Origin: Nocardia sp. NBC_01730
GTDB lineage: Bacteria; Actinomycetota; Actinomycetes; Mycobacteriales; Mycobacteriaceae
Reading direction: 5' to 3'
Assembly (NCBI RefSeq): GCF_035920445.1
Contig: NZ_CP109162.1
Location: forward strand, 3,534,001-3,598,000
Length of the DNA: 64,000 nt
Position 1 is the stretch's first letter. Each line of letters begins with the position of its first letter. Of this stretch, positions 16,696 through 29,734 are shown one piece after another. The position numbers were made by a program, and so were the translations under genes. The notes beneath the pieces were generated by a model that worked only from the letters and a program-made list of their open reading frames with translations, had not been told where the DNA came from and made no database searches.

Positions 16696-17655
16696 CTACT
16701 GCCGTCCGCGCCGCTGCTGCGCCTTGCTTCGCATTTCGGCGGCGGCGGCTTCCATCTCGGGGGTTACCCGGAAGTGGCCGCCGAATTTGTTCAGGGTGCC
16801 CGGCGGGTACTGCGGGGTCGGCAGGATCTGGCGCAGCAGCTGCTCGGGCAGTCCGCGGCGCTGCCATTCCCGCGGGTAGCCGAGCGAGACCTCCTCGAAC
16901 CGCACACCGTCGTAGTGCGAAGTGCGCGGAATGTGCAAGTGGCCGTAGACCGAGCAGACCACGTTGTACCGGGTGTGCCAGTCGGCAGTGAGCTCGGTGC
17001 CGCACCACAGCGCGAACTCCGGGTAGAACAGCACGTCCGTCGGCTGGCGAACCAGCGGAAAGTGGTTGATCAGCACGACCGGCGTGCCGGGCGGGAGTGC
17101 GTCGAGCTTGCGCTTGGTCACCTGCACGCGGGCGTGGCACCACGCGTCCCTGGTCAGGTACGGCTCCGGCGAGAGAAGGAACTCATCGGTGGCCACCACA
17201 TTGCGCTCCCGGGCGATAGCAAGGCCCTCGGCCTTGGTCGTGGCGCCCTCTGGCAAGAACGAATAGTCGTACAGCAGGAACATCGGCGCCAAGGTCACCG
17301 GTCCGCCGTACTCCTCGGCGCCCGCGCCCTCCCACACCGGAAACGGGTCCTCCGGCGTGAGCACGTCCAGGTCCCGGCACAGCGAGACCAGGTGGTCGTA
17401 GCGCGCCACGCCGGACATCTGCACCGGGTCTTTGGCCGTGGTCCACAGCTCGTGGTTGCCCGGCACCCAGATCACCTTGGCGAACTGGCCGCGCAGCAGC
17501 TCCAACGCCCACCGGATGTCCTCGGTCTTCTCCCCCACGTCCCCGGCCACGATGAGCCAGTCCTCCGGCGAGTCCGCCGTGATCTGCTCGACAACCGGCC
17601 GATTCCCCTGGTGCCCGACATGAACGTCGCTCACCGCCATCAACTTGGGTATCAC
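16696..17655 (-). CDS. Metallophosphoesterase of the Rv2795c type
   Basis: About 319 residues of calcineurin-like phosphoesterase. Metal-binding motifs are in order: MAVSDVHVGH (D-x-H), IVAGDVGEK (GD), WVPGNHELW (GNH), LINHFPLV and YGHLHIPRT (GHxH). Substrate unknown. The start is set at GTG 17655, with AAGG 8 nt upstream; GTG 17658 is nearly as good. It lies between the MATE gene and pptT as in mycobacteria, here separated from the MATE stop by an intercistronic repeat. Confidence 0.88.
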   Translation of the reverse strand: MIPKLMAVSDVHVGHQGNRPVVEQITADSPEDWLIVAGDVGEKTEDIRWALELLRGQFAKVIWVPGNHELWTTAKDPVQMSGVARYDHLVSLCRDLDVLTPEDPFPVWEGAGAEEYGGPVTLAPMFLLYDYSFLPEGATTKAEGLAIARERNVVATDEFLLSPEPYLTRDAWCHARVQVTKRKLDALPPGTPVVLINHFPLVRQPTDVLFYPEFALWCGTELTADWHTRYNVVCSVYGHLHIPRTSHYDGVRFEEVSLGYPREWQRRGLPEQLLRQILPTPQYPPGTLNKFGGHFRVTPEMEAAAAEMRSKAQQRRGRQ

Positions 17656-17713
17656 CACACCTACCTTGGCACATCCGTTCCGATCCGCGTGCACCGACCG
17701 ATCGGGGTGTCGC

Positions 17714-17796
17714 TCACAACCGCGCCTCGCTGGCGCTCGGCTCCGTCGTGCGCGACTGCGCGCTGTGTCTTCGGTTCACTCGCTGACGCTCCCTCA
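17714..17796 (-). repeat. Intercistronic repeat element, copy 2
   Basis: It begins at the TGA stop of the MATE gene (17796-17794) and ends at a GTGA (17717-17714). The block at 17746-17720 matches copy 1 in 24 of 27 positions, and a GAAC...GACACAG block and a GAGCG(TCAGC)GAG start are also shared. The GTG at its end opens only 18 codons before a stop, so the real phosphoesterase start is further on. Confidence 0.6.
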
Positions 17797-19185
17797 CGTT
17801 GGCACCTCGGCGCCGACTCGGGCCCACCGGCCGGACAGCGCACGCCACGCCACGGCGATCAACCGCATCAACATGAACGCGACCAGGCCGGACCAAATTC
17901 CGGCGACCCCCCAGCCGAAGGCCAGCGACAGCCAGATGGCGGGGAGGAAGCCGAGCAACGCCGCGGTCAGCGTGGTGGTGCGCAGGTAGGCGGCGTCGCC
18001 CGCACCGAGCAGGACGCCATCGAGGGCGAAGACGATGCCCGCCACCGGAATCAGAGCGACGAAGAACCACCACACGACGTGGGTGCGATCCAGAACCTCC
18101 GGGTCGTCGGTGAACAGCGTCGGGATGGCCACCGCCCCCGCCGCGAAAAAGGCCGCGAGGACGAGGCTGAAGATCTCCGACCAGCGCGTGACGCGCCGGG
18201 CCAGGTGGCGGGCGCCCTCGGCGTCGCCCGCGCCGAGCGCGGCGCCGGTGAGCGTCTGCGCGGCGATGGCCAGCGAATCCAGGGCGAGCGCGAGGAAGTT
18301 CCACAGCTGCAGCACCAACTGGTGGGCGGCCACCGAGGCGGCGCCGAACCGGGCCGCGACCGCCGCAGCCGAGACGAAACAGGCTTGGAAGGCGAAGCTG
18401 CGGACGATGAGGTCGCGACCGAGGACGAGCTGCGCGCGCATCACCGGCCAGTGCGGGGTGAGCGAAACCCGTTCACGGATCAGCGCGTTCAGGAACAGGA
18501 CCGCCGTGACGGTCTGACCCGCGACGTTCGCGACAGCGGAACCGGACAGTTCCATCCGCGGCGCACCAAGCAGCCCGTGCACCAACATCGGGCAGAGGAT
18601 GCCCGAAACCGTAAGTCCGGCAACGACATACGTCAGCGGCCTGCGCGTCTCCTGGACGCCGCGCAGCCAGCCGTTGCCCGCCATCGAGATCAAGATCAGC
18701 GGGACACCGAACAGGGCGATCCGCACCCAGGCCAGCGCGGTGGCGGCGATATCGCCCCCACCCGCGATCACGTTCGTCAGCGGAACGGCGAAACCCTGCA
18801 CCAGCACCACGATCGCGGCGCCGACCGCGATCGCTATCCAGGTGGCCTGCACGCCCTCGGCGACCGCGCCCCGCTCGTCACCCGCGCCGTGACGGCGAGC
18901 CGACCGTGCGGTAGTGCCGTAGGACAGGAAGGTCAGCTGCGAACTCGTCTGCGCCAGAATCAATCCACCGACCGCGAGACCGGCCAGCGCGAGCGCGCCG
19001 AGACGGCCGACGACGGCGAGATCGAACAAAAGGTAGATCGGCTCGGCGACCAGCACGCCGAGCGTCGGCAACGCCAGCCCGAGAATGCGCCTGGGCCCGG
19101 CCTCGGTGGCCGGTTCGGTCCGGCCCAGTACCTGCGGCGGCGCCGGTCCGGTGACCTCCGCGTCACCGGAGCCCATCGCATTCAC
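17794..19185 (-). CDS. dinF: MATE-family efflux protein (DinF-like)
   Basis: 463 residues with about 12 hydrophobic segments and the MATE pattern: LALPTLGVLVAEPIYLLFDLAVVGRLG at the N-terminus, VQATWIAIAVG and GNGWLRGVQETRRPL. Family members export drugs or toxic metabolites using Na+ or H+ gradients. GTG at 19185 is chosen because GGGAGG lies 5 nt before it; ATG at 19176 is also in frame. It sits between nrnA and the phosphoesterase, as does dinF in M. tuberculosis. Confidence 0.9.
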   Translation of the reverse strand: MNAMGSGDAEVTGPAPPQVLGRTEPATEAGPRRILGLALPTLGVLVAEPIYLLFDLAVVGRLGALALAGLAVGGLILAQTSSQLTFLSYGTTARSARRHGAGDERGAVAEGVQATWIAIAVGAAIVVLVQGFAVPLTNVIAGGGDIAATALAWVRIALFGVPLILISMAGNGWLRGVQETRRPLTYVVAGLTVSGILCPMLVHGLLGAPRMELSGSAVANVAGQTVTAVLFLNALIRERVSLTPHWPVMRAQLVLGRDLIVRSFAFQACFVSAAAVAARFGAASVAAHQLVLQLWNFLALALDSLAIAAQTLTGAALGAGDAEGARHLARRVTRWSEIFSLVLAAFFAAGAVAIPTLFTDDPEVLDRTHVVWWFFVALIPVAGIVFALDGVLLGAGDAAYLRTTTLTAALLGFLPAIWLSLAFGWGVAGIWSGLVAFMLMRLIAVAWRALSGRWARVGAEVPT

Positions 19186-19474
19186 CGAAACCTCCCAGGT
19201 ACGGGCCTGCTCGAGGCCGCCGACAATCCACGCGATTCCCCGCCCTTGCACGGGGCACCGACACCTTCCGTCGCCCTCGGGTTCGGCGGCATCTGGGCTC
19301 GAATCATGGGCGGCCGCACACTTCGCACGACCACCGGATTGCTCGGAGACGGTACGGATGTCGATCGGCTGTGTGAAGACGTGCGCCCGAGCATGAAGCG
19401 GACATCGTCCGACGCGAAGACGGTTCGGGCCGAGCAGCCTTCGTTCCGCAACCGACCGGGACCGGGAGACCCGA

Positions 19475-20476
19475 TCATCCGAGTGCGGCCAACAGCGCGC
19501 CGACCAGATCGTCGGGCGTGCCGTAAGCGGTGTAGCCGGCCGCGAAACGATGTCCGCCACCGCCCAGCGCCGTGGCCACCTCGGCGAGATCGATACCGTC
19601 GCCCGTGCCTCGCCCGCTGTCCCGCGAGCGCAGCGACACCGTCCACCGGTCGGGCACAGTACGGGATTCCTTGAATACCGCGGCGATTCCGGCTTCAGCG
19701 GTCGTGCGCACAATGTCGATCACGCTCTCGACCTCCTCCGAACGCACCCCGTCGACATCGTCGCGTCGCACGAACGCGTACACCAGCCCGACGCCGCCGC
19801 GCACGTCCGGCGCCAGCTGCGCGGTACCGAGCACCCGCGACAACATCATCAGCCAACCGAACGGATGGGTGTCCAGCAGAGTGCGAGCGATGTCCGCGCC
19901 ATCGATGCCGGTGGCCAGCAGCCGCTCCGCCAATTCGTGCGTACCCGGACGGACCCACCGGAACGACCCGGTATCGGTGACCAGGCCTGCGTACAGGCAA
20001 TGCGCCACGTCCGGATCGATCGGGACTCGCCACGCGTCGAGCAGCTGCGCGATCACACTCGTCGTGGACTCGGCGCCGGGATCGACCAGGTTGATCGCTC
20101 CGAAGCACGTGTTCGACCGATGGTGATCGATCACCAGTGTCGTGGTGGCGCCGGACAGCCGGTCGACGAGCGCACCGAGCCGCCCCGCGCTGCCGCAGTC
20201 CACCGCGACGAGCAGATCGACCTCAGCGGGCACCTCAGCAGGCGCTACCAGGTGCCGCACTCCCGGCAGCGAGGTCATCGACATGGGCAACTCCGCCGGT
20301 TCGGCGAACGACACCCACACGGGGATTCCGCGCCGATGCAGGACCAGCGCCAACGCGAGACCGCTTCCGACGGTGTCCGCGTCGGGCTGCACATGGCAGA
20401 CGACGGTGACCGAACGCGCCGCGTTCAGCGCCAGCACGGCCGCGTCCAGGTCGGCCGTATCCCGCATCGTCGTCAT
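19475..20476 (-). CDS. nrnA: DHH-family bifunctional oligoribonuclease / pAp phosphatase
   Basis: 333 residues. DHH motifs: HVQPDADTVGSG (the DHxD motif with Gln and Pro variations typical of actinobacteria), VAVDCGSAGRL, VIDHHRSN (DHH), and the DHHA1 motif GGGGHRFAAGY near the C-terminus. The family degrades nanoRNAs and 3'-phosphoadenosine 5'-phosphate with Mn2+; cyclic dinucleotide activity is also known in relatives. It starts 13 nt after the rbfA stop, so it is in the infB-rbfA operon. A 289-bp gap follows before the MATE gene, with nothing recognised in it. Confidence 0.93.
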   Translation of the reverse strand: MTTMRDTADLDAAVLALNAARSVTVVCHVQPDADTVGSGLALALVLHRRGIPVWVSFAEPAELPMSMTSLPGVRHLVAPAEVPAEVDLLVAVDCGSAGRLGALVDRLSGATTTLVIDHHRSNTCFGAINLVDPGAESTTSVIAQLLDAWRVPIDPDVAHCLYAGLVTDTGSFRWVRPGTHELAERLLATGIDGADIARTLLDTHPFGWLMMLSRVLGTAQLAPDVRGGVGLVYAFVRRDDVDGVRSEEVESVIDIVRTTAEAGIAAVFKESRTVPDRWTVSLRSRDSGRGTGDGIDLAEVATALGGGGHRFAAGYTAYGTPDDLVGALLAALG

Positions 20477-20489
20477 CAACTACCGCATG

Positions 20490-20933
20490 TCACTCGTCGC
20501 CGTCGCGTTCGACCTTGTAGGGGTCGACGTCGCCCGCGTGCCTGGCGTTGGCGGCCACCTTGGCGACCGCGTCGTCCGCGGCCCGAGCCTTGTCGAGCAG
20601 GTCCTCCATCTGCCGCGCCGCGTCGGGCACGGTGTCCAGCACGAACGCCAGCGTCGGGGTGAACTTCACCCCGGTTCCCGCGCCCACCTTGGAGCGCAAC
20701 ACACCCTTGGCCTTCTCCAGGCCCGCGGCCGCGCCGACGTAATCCGGTTCAGCGTCGATGGTTTCACCCATCACGGTGTAGTACACCGTCGCCTCCCGGA
20801 GATCGCCGGTGACCTTGGCGTCGGTGACGGTCACGAAACGCAGCCGCGGATCCTTCACCTCGTATTCGATCGCGGTCGCCACGATCGAGGAAATCCGCTT
20901 GGCGAGTCGGCGTGCCCTGGCTTGATCCACCAT
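20490..20933 (-). CDS. rbfA: Ribosome-binding factor A
   Basis: 30S maturation factor. 147 residues with a KH-like fold; [25 protein letters not shown] and [22 protein letters not shown] are family segments, followed by LRSKVG and [17 protein letters not shown]. The ATG at 20933 follows GAGGAGGAAACGGCC. The acidic tail ends [11 protein letters not shown]. Lies between infB/DUF503 and nrnA in the usual order. Confidence 0.96.
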   Translation of the reverse strand: MVDQARARRLAKRISSIVATAIEYEVKDPRLRFVTVTDAKVTGDLREATVYYTVMGETIDAEPDYVGAAAGLEKAKGVLRSKVGAGTGVKFTPTLAFVLDTVPDAARQMEDLLDKARAADDAVAKVAANARHAGDVDPYKVERDGDE

Positions 20934-21036
20934 GGCCGTTTCCTCCTCACTACTAAACTCTGTTCGATGGCGGCGGGAGCAGAACCTTCCGTGATCACGC
21001 AAGTGAAGGCCTCTGTGGCCGTCGCTCCCGCCGCGG

Positions 21037-21327
21037 TCAGTCTTCGGGTCCGAAGACCCGGCGGCGCACCGCCAGCAACTGTAACTCCGGACGTGCCGCG
21101 ACGTGCCGTTCACATCTGTCCAACACCTCGGTCAGGTGGCCCATGCCCGCACTGACCATGGCTACCCCCAGCACCGAGCGGCGGTACAGATCGTGTTCCC
21201 CGCCCTCGGCGGCGCTGACACCGAAGCGCTGCAACTCGGCAAGGATCGGCCGGATCACGGAGCGCTTCTGTTTCAGCGAATGCACATCACCCAGCAGGAG
21301 GTCGAACTCCAGGGCACCCAAATACAC
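21037..21327 (-). CDS. DUF503 family protein
   Basis: 96 residues, GTG start at 21327. Pattern [26 protein letters not shown], then [24 protein letters not shown], is that of the YlxP/DUF503 family that sits between infB and rbfA in many Gram-positives. Function is not established; a link to ribosome assembly is inferred from its place. Spacing to infB is about 80 bp. Confidence 0.9.
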   Translation of the reverse strand: MYLGALEFDLLLGDVHSLKQKRSVIRPILAELQRFGVSAAEGGEHDLYRRSVLGVAMVSAGMGHLTEVLDRCERHVAARPELQLLAVRRRVFGPED

Positions 21328-21408
21328 CCACTACCTCTTTTTTGGTTCGGACGAGCGGTCCGGACACCGCACCGACTCGGCGCGGCGTCCGGCCTTCGTC
21401 TCGGTCTC

Positions 21409-24423
<3,015 letters not shown>

Positions 24424-24531
24424 TGCTCTCCTCACTGAGAGGTCGAGCAGCGCCACCGTTTTGGGGACGGGGGCCCGCACGACCTCGGGTTATCTCCGAT
24501 GGACGTTCATCGTTGGTACTTCACGGTGTGC

Positions 24532-24954
24532 TCATGAGTGCTCGTGCCTGTTCTCGAGGTAACGCTCCAGGGCTGAGATATCCAGTTGTCCGGACACTCG
24601 TAGTGCTCTGCCGATTGCTCGGCGTCGCTCTGCCATGCTCAGACAAGCCGAAAAGGGGTGCAGCCAGGCACCCCGTCCGGAAAGTCTACGCCGCGGATCG
24701 GGAATGATCTCGATCACGTGGGAGCCGTCTCCGGTCTCACGATTTCGAGCCACGATCCTCAACAGATCGACGGCCAGCTCGCGCTTCCGGCACCCGATAC
24801 ACGTCCGCACTTGAGCTGCTGGACGCCGGGGCGCCGCGTGCTGCTCGGTGATGCGGTCGGGCACAGGAACCGAAGGCTCGGACTCAACCTTCGACCACTC
24901 TACCGCTGCCCCGCTCGGAACGCCGAACCCCGCCCCCGCGGAAGTCACCAACAT
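24532..24954 (-). CDS. ylxR: YlxR/DUF448 family nucleic-acid-binding protein
   Basis: The conserved core is [21 protein letters not shown], then [28 protein letters not shown], the YlxR pattern. Up to 140 residues if ATG 24954 is used; GTG 24864 would give 110. Neither has a good ribosome site, so the start is uncertain. It lies between nusA (33 bp upstream) and infB. Reports link the family to RNA binding and to RNase P modulation. A C-terminal [14 protein letters not shown] tail ends the protein. Confidence 0.88.
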   Translation of the reverse strand: MLVTSAGAGFGVPSGAAVEWSKVESEPSVPVPDRITEQHAAPRRPAAQVRTCIGCRKRELAVDLLRIVARNRETGDGSHVIEIIPDPRRRLSGRGAWLHPFSACLSMAERRRAIGRALRVSGQLDISALERYLENRHEHS

Positions 24955-24986
24955 GTCGTTCCGAGCATTCCGTGGACGGGTTTCCG

Positions 24987-26018
24987 TCAACTGCGGTGCG
25001 CCTCCGTTCGAACCGATCCACCACCCATGTCCGGCGCGGCGTCGCTGCGTATATCGATGCGCCAGCCGGTAAGTCGCGCCGCGAGGCGGGCGTTCTGCCC
25101 CTCCTTGCCGATAGCCAGCGAGAGCTGGAAATCGGGGACAACGACGCGGGCCGCGCGGGCTTCCGGGTCGACGATAGTGACGGAAACCACTTTCGACGGC
25201 GAGAGCGCATTGCCGACGAACGCCGCCGGGTCGTCGGCGTAGTCGATGATGTCGATCTTCTCGCCGGCCAGCTCGCTCATCACGTTGCGCACCCGCTGCC
25301 CCATCGGGCCGATACAGGCGCCCTTGGCGTTGACGCCGGGCACGGTGGTGCGCACGGCGATCTTGGAGCGGTGGCCCGCCTCGCGCGCCACGGCGACGAT
25401 CTCGACCGACCCGTCGGCGATCTCGGGCACCTCCAGCGCGAACAGCCGCCGCACCAGGTTCGGGTGGGTGCGCGACAGCGTGATCTGCGGACCGCGCTGA
25501 CCTCGGGAGACGCCGACGACGTAGCACTTGATCCGGTCGCCGTGTTCGTAGGTCTCCCCCGGCACCTGCTCGGCGGGCGGGATCAGCCCCTCGGCGCCGT
25601 GCAGCTCGCTGCCGATGCGCACCACGATCGTGCCGCGGGCGTTGGCGCGCGCGTCGCGCTGCACCACGCCGCCGACGATATCGCCTTCGTGCGTGGAGAA
25701 CTCACCGAAGGACTTCTCGTTCTCCGCGTCCCGCAGCCGCTGCAGCACGACCTGGCGTGCGGTGGTCGCCGCGATGCGGCCGAACCCCTCGGGGGTGTCG
25801 TCCCATTCGGAGATCACGTTGCCGTCGACGTCCAGCTCGCGTGCCATCACCCGGACCACGCCGGTCTTCTGGTTGATGTCGATGCGGGCGTTGGGCTGAT
25901 GGCCCTCGGTGTGGCGGTACGCGGTGAGCAGCGCCGACTCGATCGCGGAGATCACGGTCTCGATCGAGATCCCCTTGTCGGCGACTATCGCGCGCAGGGC
26001 TTCGATTTCGATGTTCAT
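24987..26018 (-). CDS. nusA: Transcription termination/antitermination factor NusA
   Basis: 343 residues, typical for actinobacteria (no C-terminal acidic repeats). N-terminal RNA-polymerase-binding domain ([18 protein letters not shown]), S1 domain starting near [19 protein letters not shown], then two KH domains ([25 protein letters not shown] and [20 protein letters not shown]). ATGA overlap with the rimP stop shows coupling. First ORF of the nusA-ylxR-infB run after rimP. Confidence 0.97.
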   Translation of the reverse strand: MNIEIEALRAIVADKGISIETVISAIESALLTAYRHTEGHQPNARIDINQKTGVVRVMARELDVDGNVISEWDDTPEGFGRIAATTARQVVLQRLRDAENEKSFGEFSTHEGDIVGGVVQRDARANARGTIVVRIGSELHGAEGLIPPAEQVPGETYEHGDRIKCYVVGVSRGQRGPQITLSRTHPNLVRRLFALEVPEIADGSVEIVAVAREAGHRSKIAVRTTVPGVNAKGACIGPMGQRVRNVMSELAGEKIDIIDYADDPAAFVGNALSPSKVVSVTIVDPEARAARVVVPDFQLSLAIGKEGQNARLAARLTGWRIDIRSDAAPDMGGGSVRTEAHRS

Positions 26019-26683
26019 TCCACGATCCCTTCGGTCGGCGAATCTGACGCTGTTACGGATTCGGGTTGTGCGTTCGGTGTTCCTCGGACATCAGCGGCGT
26101 CGTCGACCGCTACCGCATCTTCCTGGCCCGGGGTCGGACGCCCCGCGACGACTCCGCCGGCGAGTTCGAGCTCTCGCGCGCCGGGCGGGGAGAACTCGAC
26201 TTGGACGACGGCCGCGGCGATATCGGCGAGCGAGACCGTCACCCGGTGCGGGTTCCGTCTGCCGCCGAGCACCAGCGCCACCGAATCATCGGCGAAGGCA
26301 CCGACCCTGGCCTCGAATGTCGCCGCCCCCTCCGGGGACTGCGCGCCCTCGCGTAGTGAGATCCGCACCTTCCTGCCGCGCGCCCGGCGCCAGTGCCGGT
26401 CCGCGGTCAGCGGGCGATCGATGCCTGGGGTCGAGACTTCCAACAGATAGGGCGTCTCGCCGAACTCGCCCGCGTCGTCGAGCTGGACCGACAGCTCCGA
26501 GCTGAGCGTGGCGATCGAGTCAAGATCGGAGGTGTCGTCGCTGTCCACCGTCACCTTCACCCGAGCCTGCGCATCCGCGTGCTTGCCCGACGTCGAGATC
26601 TCGACACCCTCGAGGTCGTACCCTCGGCGCTCGACGAGTCCAGCTACGAGCTGGCTCACCCTTTCCTCGGTCGGCATCGGCAT
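26015..26683 (-). CDS. rimP: Ribosome maturation factor RimP
   Basis: 222 residues from ATG 26683, with AGGAG 9 nt upstream. RimP core: [57 protein letters not shown] and the C-terminal SH3-like domain. About 40 acidic, low-complexity residues follow (from near [15 protein letters not shown]), a tail seen in related actinobacteria. Needed for 30S assembly. Stops inside the nusA start (ATGA). Confidence 0.95.
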   Translation of the reverse strand: MPMPTEERVSQLVAGLVERRGYDLEGVEISTSGKHADAQARVKVTVDSDDTSDLDSIATLSSELSVQLDDAGEFGETPYLLEVSTPGIDRPLTADRHWRRARGRKVRISLREGAQSPEGAATFEARVGAFADDSVALVLGGRRNPHRVTVSLADIAAAVVQVEFSPPGARELELAGGVVAGRPTPGQEDAVAVDDAADVRGTPNAQPESVTASDSPTEGIVE

Positions 26684-26884
26684 GTGGGGCGGCTCCTGGT
26701 TCAGTTGTGACGCGGTGGGAAATTTCTCTACCGAAGGTCTAGCGTAACGCGCCCCGAGAGTGTAAGGGACCAGTGGTCGAGGAGTCTGCGCGCCACGGCC
26801 GACGCCTCGTCCGGTGGCGCGTCGCGAATCTGGCACGATGATGCCGTGCCCATCCGCCTTCCCGCCCCGCCGCGTGCCGGGTGC

Positions 26885-27442
26885 ATGTCCGGCATCCCCT
26901 CCGACCGGCGCGAGTCTCGTCGAGCCGCCCTTGACCGTCGCAGCGCGCTACGTCTGGCGGGCGGAGGAACGGTCGGCATCCTCGCCGTGGGCGCGCTGAC
27001 CGGCTGCGGCACCGACGACGTGGTGCACGAACCGGATCCGCTTGCCGCGCAGGAGGTTCTGGCCCGCGCCGACGCGGCGGCGGCGACCGCGGCCATCGCG
27101 CTGGCGCCGCAGCGGCACGCCGCGCTGACCGCGATCGCCGCCGAGCGCACTGCGCACGCCGACGCGCTGAAAGCCGAGATCGATCGCGTGATCGGCGTGT
27201 ACGGCGACGGCACCAAGCCGGTGCACCGCACCCGCGCCAACGGACCGGTCCGGTCCTCGAGTCCGTCCGCCGTAGCTTCCGGCAGCGTCGTGCCGCCCGG
27301 TGTCGAGGGGCTGCGCACCCAGCTGTCCGAGTCCCAGAAGTCGGCAGCCGCCCTCGCCCGCACCCAGTCCGGGTACCGGGCCGGGCTGCTGGCGTCGATC
27401 AGCGCGGCCTGCGCCGCCCAGGCGGGGGTGCTGCTCGCGTGA
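26885..27442 (+). CDS. Tat-type lipoprotein of unknown function
   Basis: 185 residues from ATG 26885. The N-terminus has a twin-arginine segment (DRRSALRLAGGG) followed by a hydrophobic stretch and a lipobox LTGC, so a secreted lipoprotein is predicted. The mature part is Ala-rich and helical, with a His/Glu pattern (PQRHAALTAIAAERTAHADALKAE) reminiscent of ferritin-like helices. GTG at 26846 is an alternative start. GTGA overlap with the next gene. Position matches Rv2843 between rimP and proS. Confidence 0.75.
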   Translation: MSGIPSDRRESRRAALDRRSALRLAGGGTVGILAVGALTGCGTDDVVHEPDPLAAQEVLARADAAAATAAIALAPQRHAALTAIAAERTAHADALKAEIDRVIGVYGDGTKPVHRTRANGPVRSSSPSAVASGSVVPPGVEGLRTQLSESQKSAAALARTQSGYRAGLLASISAACAAQAGVLLA

Positions 27443-27873
27443 CCGACGCCGAACGCCAGGCACTGCTGGATGCACTGAACGCCGAGTACGGCGCGGTGTA
27501 CGCCTACGGGGTGATCGCCGCGTACGCCTCGCCCGAACGCACCCGATTGATCGCCGAACACACCGCCGCGCACCGTGCACGGCGCGACAGCACCGCCGAC
27601 GCGCTCGCCACCAGCGGCGCGACCGTGCCACCGCCGGACGCCGCCTACACGGTGCCGTTCCCGGTCACCGATCCGATCCCGGCCGCACGGCTCGCCGTGA
27701 CCGTGGAGTCCGACACCGCTGTCGCCTGGCGCTCGGTGGTGGAACACGGCGAATCCGAGTCCGTCCGCCGCACCGGTGTCGACGCGCTCACCGAAGCCGC
27801 CGTCCGCCTTGCCCTCTGGCAGTCGATCCTCGGCGCCGACCCGCCGACCACCGCGTTTCCCGGCAAAGCCTGA
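27439..27873 (+). CDS. DUF4439 ferritin-like protein
   Basis: 144 residues, GTG at 27439 overlapping the lipoprotein stop. Two helical stretches carry ferritin-like carboxylate/His patterns: LNAEYGAVYAYGVIAAYAS and IAEHTAAHRARRDSTADAL. There is no signal peptide, so it is cytoplasmic or works with the lipoprotein translated with it. Metal binding is inferred; the diiron ligand set is not complete by eye. Counterpart of Rv2844 by position. Confidence 0.75.
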   Translation: MTDAERQALLDALNAEYGAVYAYGVIAAYASPERTRLIAEHTAAHRARRDSTADALATSGATVPPPDAAYTVPFPVTDPIPAARLAVTVESDTAVAWRSVVEHGESESVRRTGVDALTEAAVRLALWQSILGADPPTTAFPGKA

Positions 27874-27926
27874 TCACGATCGGCCCGAATTCCGTTGGGC
27901 CGCAGAGGTTCTCGCCCTACACGACA

Positions 27927-27947
27927 GTCCCGGACCGGCTCCGGGAC
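27927..27947. terminator. Hairpin between convergent genes
   Basis: GTCCCGGA (27927-27934), 5-nt loop, TCCGGGAC (27940-27947): a perfect 8-bp stem in the 99-bp gap between the ferritin-like gene and the acyl-CoA dehydrogenase, which converge here. Confidence 0.7.
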
Positions 27948-27972
27948 CATCGTTTACCTCGAAACCCGGTCC

Positions 27973-29724
27973 CTACGGGCGCATTTCGTAGGCGCCGTCA
28001 TAGGATGCGACCTCGGCCCACACGCGGTCGAACCGTGGCCGGTCCGCGACCGGCGGGCGCAGCGCGGACGCGGCCCAGCCCTGCTGACCGGGGGTGGCCG
28101 ACGGCTTACCGTAGAGGGTGGTGGCGTAGGTGTTGAAGTCGCGGACCTGGAAGTCGAAGATCTGGTCGATCAGGTCACGGTCCAGGCCGGTGATCGCAGC
28201 CTGCTCCAGGATCAGCTGGCCGTAGACCACCAAGGAGAACAGGTGGCCGATGGTCAGCATGAAGTCCAGATCCTTCTGCTGCTCGGCGTCGGGCGCCGCG
28301 ATGGTCAGCAACGTGCGCAGCTCCTGCGCCTGCTCGTAGAAGCGGCCGACGTTGGGGATGTCGGCGTGCTTCTCGTACACCGGAGTCCAGTCGGCGAACT
28401 GGACCTTGCCCGCGCCGCGGGCCGGGCCCTGCCGCCAGAAGAAGTCGTCGTCGGCCGCGTCCTGCCGGGTGCCGATCTCCGGGTAGTCCTTAGGGTCGAA
28501 CAGGTAGTTCGGCATGAACTTGAGGATCTGGCCGACGTTCACGTGCACTGTGCCCTCCAGCCGCGGCAACGTGTTGATCAGCCGCTGCACCTCGGCGAAG
28601 TACGTGTTCTTCTCGAAACCCTTGGCGGCCAGCACATCCAGCAGCAGCGTCATGACCGCCTCCCCCTCGGAGGTCACCTTCGACTTCGTCATCGGGTTGA
28701 ACAGCAGGTAGCGGCGGTCCTCCAGGCTCGCGCTGCGGAAGTAGTCGACGGCCCGGTCGCTGAACAGCTTCATCGCGACGATGCGCGCGTAGGCGTCGAC
28801 GAAGTTCGTGCGCACGTGCGGGAAGTCGGTGACCGGATTGCCGTACAGGATGCGGTTGTCGGCGTGTGTGATCGCCTCATAGAACGAATGCTCGACCATG
28901 CCGATGCCGCCGTGGCAGAGGTTGAACTTGCCCACGTTGACAGTGTTCAGCGCCGCGGAGAACGCCTCGGGGCCGGTGTGCAGGATGTCCTCGGCGCGCA
29001 CCGGGTAGTTCTCCAGGCGGAAGGTGCTGACGTACATCTGCTGGTGCACGACGTTGCCGAGCAGGCGGTAGTTCTCGTGCCGGGAGTCCGCGGTGAACCA
29101 GACGTACCCGTCGGCGCCCTCGATATCGGCGCGGCGGGAGAACACCGACACCATGCTGGCCACGTTGCCGTTGCCGATGTAGTACTTCGCCCCGTTGGCG
29201 CGGAACAGGATTCCGGCCTCGGCGTCCGCGCCCCCCGGCTCGGTCGGGGTGAGCACCAGGTCGGTGTTGTAGATGTCGGCGCCGTGCGTCTGCTCGGACA
29301 GGCCGAATGCCATCACCTCGCCGGCGGCCAGATCGGTGGCGGCGCGCTTCTTGGCGACCTCATTGCCGCTCTGCCAGATCGGGCCGAGACCGAGGATGGT
29401 CACCTGCTCGGCGTACCAGTAGGCCAGGCCGTAGAAGCCGAAGATCTCCGACAGCGCCGCGTTGCGCGCCGCGTCCCAGCGCCGGTTCGGGTCGCCGTCG
29501 GCATAGGCGGCCGGGGTGAGGAAGGTGGCGAACAACTTCTCCTTCTTGACGAAGTCGAGGAAGTCGGCGGTCCACACCGCGTTCGCGTCGTCGGCGAGCA
29601 ACCGCTGCTTGCCGCGCCCCTCGAACCACTCGATGGTGGCGCGCAGCAGCCGTCGCGTCTCGGCGTCGAACTGCTGCGGGTCGTAGGTAGCCGGATTGAA
29701 CAACAACGCGTCGGTGCTTGTCAT
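27973..29724 (-). CDS. Acyl-CoA dehydrogenase family protein
   Basis: 583 residues, longer than ordinary acyl-CoA dehydrogenases (about 380-400) and like the large mycobacterial FadE group. The substrate and flavin-binding core shows AFGLSEQTHGADIYNTDL, YYIGNGNVASMVSVFSRR and an extended C-terminal helical part. It introduces a 2,3 double bond in acyl-CoAs, presumably with ETF as electron acceptor. A TTAC...GTAA palindrome lies 11 bp upstream of the ATG. There is no ribosome site, so the mRNA may be leaderless. Substrate class unknown. Confidence 0.88.
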   Translation of the reverse strand: MTSTDALLFNPATYDPQQFDAETRRLLRATIEWFEGRGKQRLLADDANAVWTADFLDFVKKEKLFATFLTPAAYADGDPNRRWDAARNAALSEIFGFYGLAYWYAEQVTILGLGPIWQSGNEVAKKRAATDLAAGEVMAFGLSEQTHGADIYNTDLVLTPTEPGGADAEAGILFRANGAKYYIGNGNVASMVSVFSRRADIEGADGYVWFTADSRHENYRLLGNVVHQQMYVSTFRLENYPVRAEDILHTGPEAFSAALNTVNVGKFNLCHGGIGMVEHSFYEAITHADNRILYGNPVTDFPHVRTNFVDAYARIVAMKLFSDRAVDYFRSASLEDRRYLLFNPMTKSKVTSEGEAVMTLLLDVLAAKGFEKNTYFAEVQRLINTLPRLEGTVHVNVGQILKFMPNYLFDPKDYPEIGTRQDAADDDFFWRQGPARGAGKVQFADWTPVYEKHADIPNVGRFYEQAQELRTLLTIAAPDAEQQKDLDFMLTIGHLFSLVVYGQLILEQAAITGLDRDLIDQIFDFQVRDFNTYATTLYGKPSATPGQQGWAASALRPPVADRPRFDRVWAEVASYDGAYEMRP

Positions 29725-29734
29725 GACGGTTAAC

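Noticed and set aside
16774..19674. A 966-codon plus-strand open frame
   Set aside because: Antisense to the phosphoesterase and MATE genes; composition is Arg/Gly/His-rich with no family pattern.
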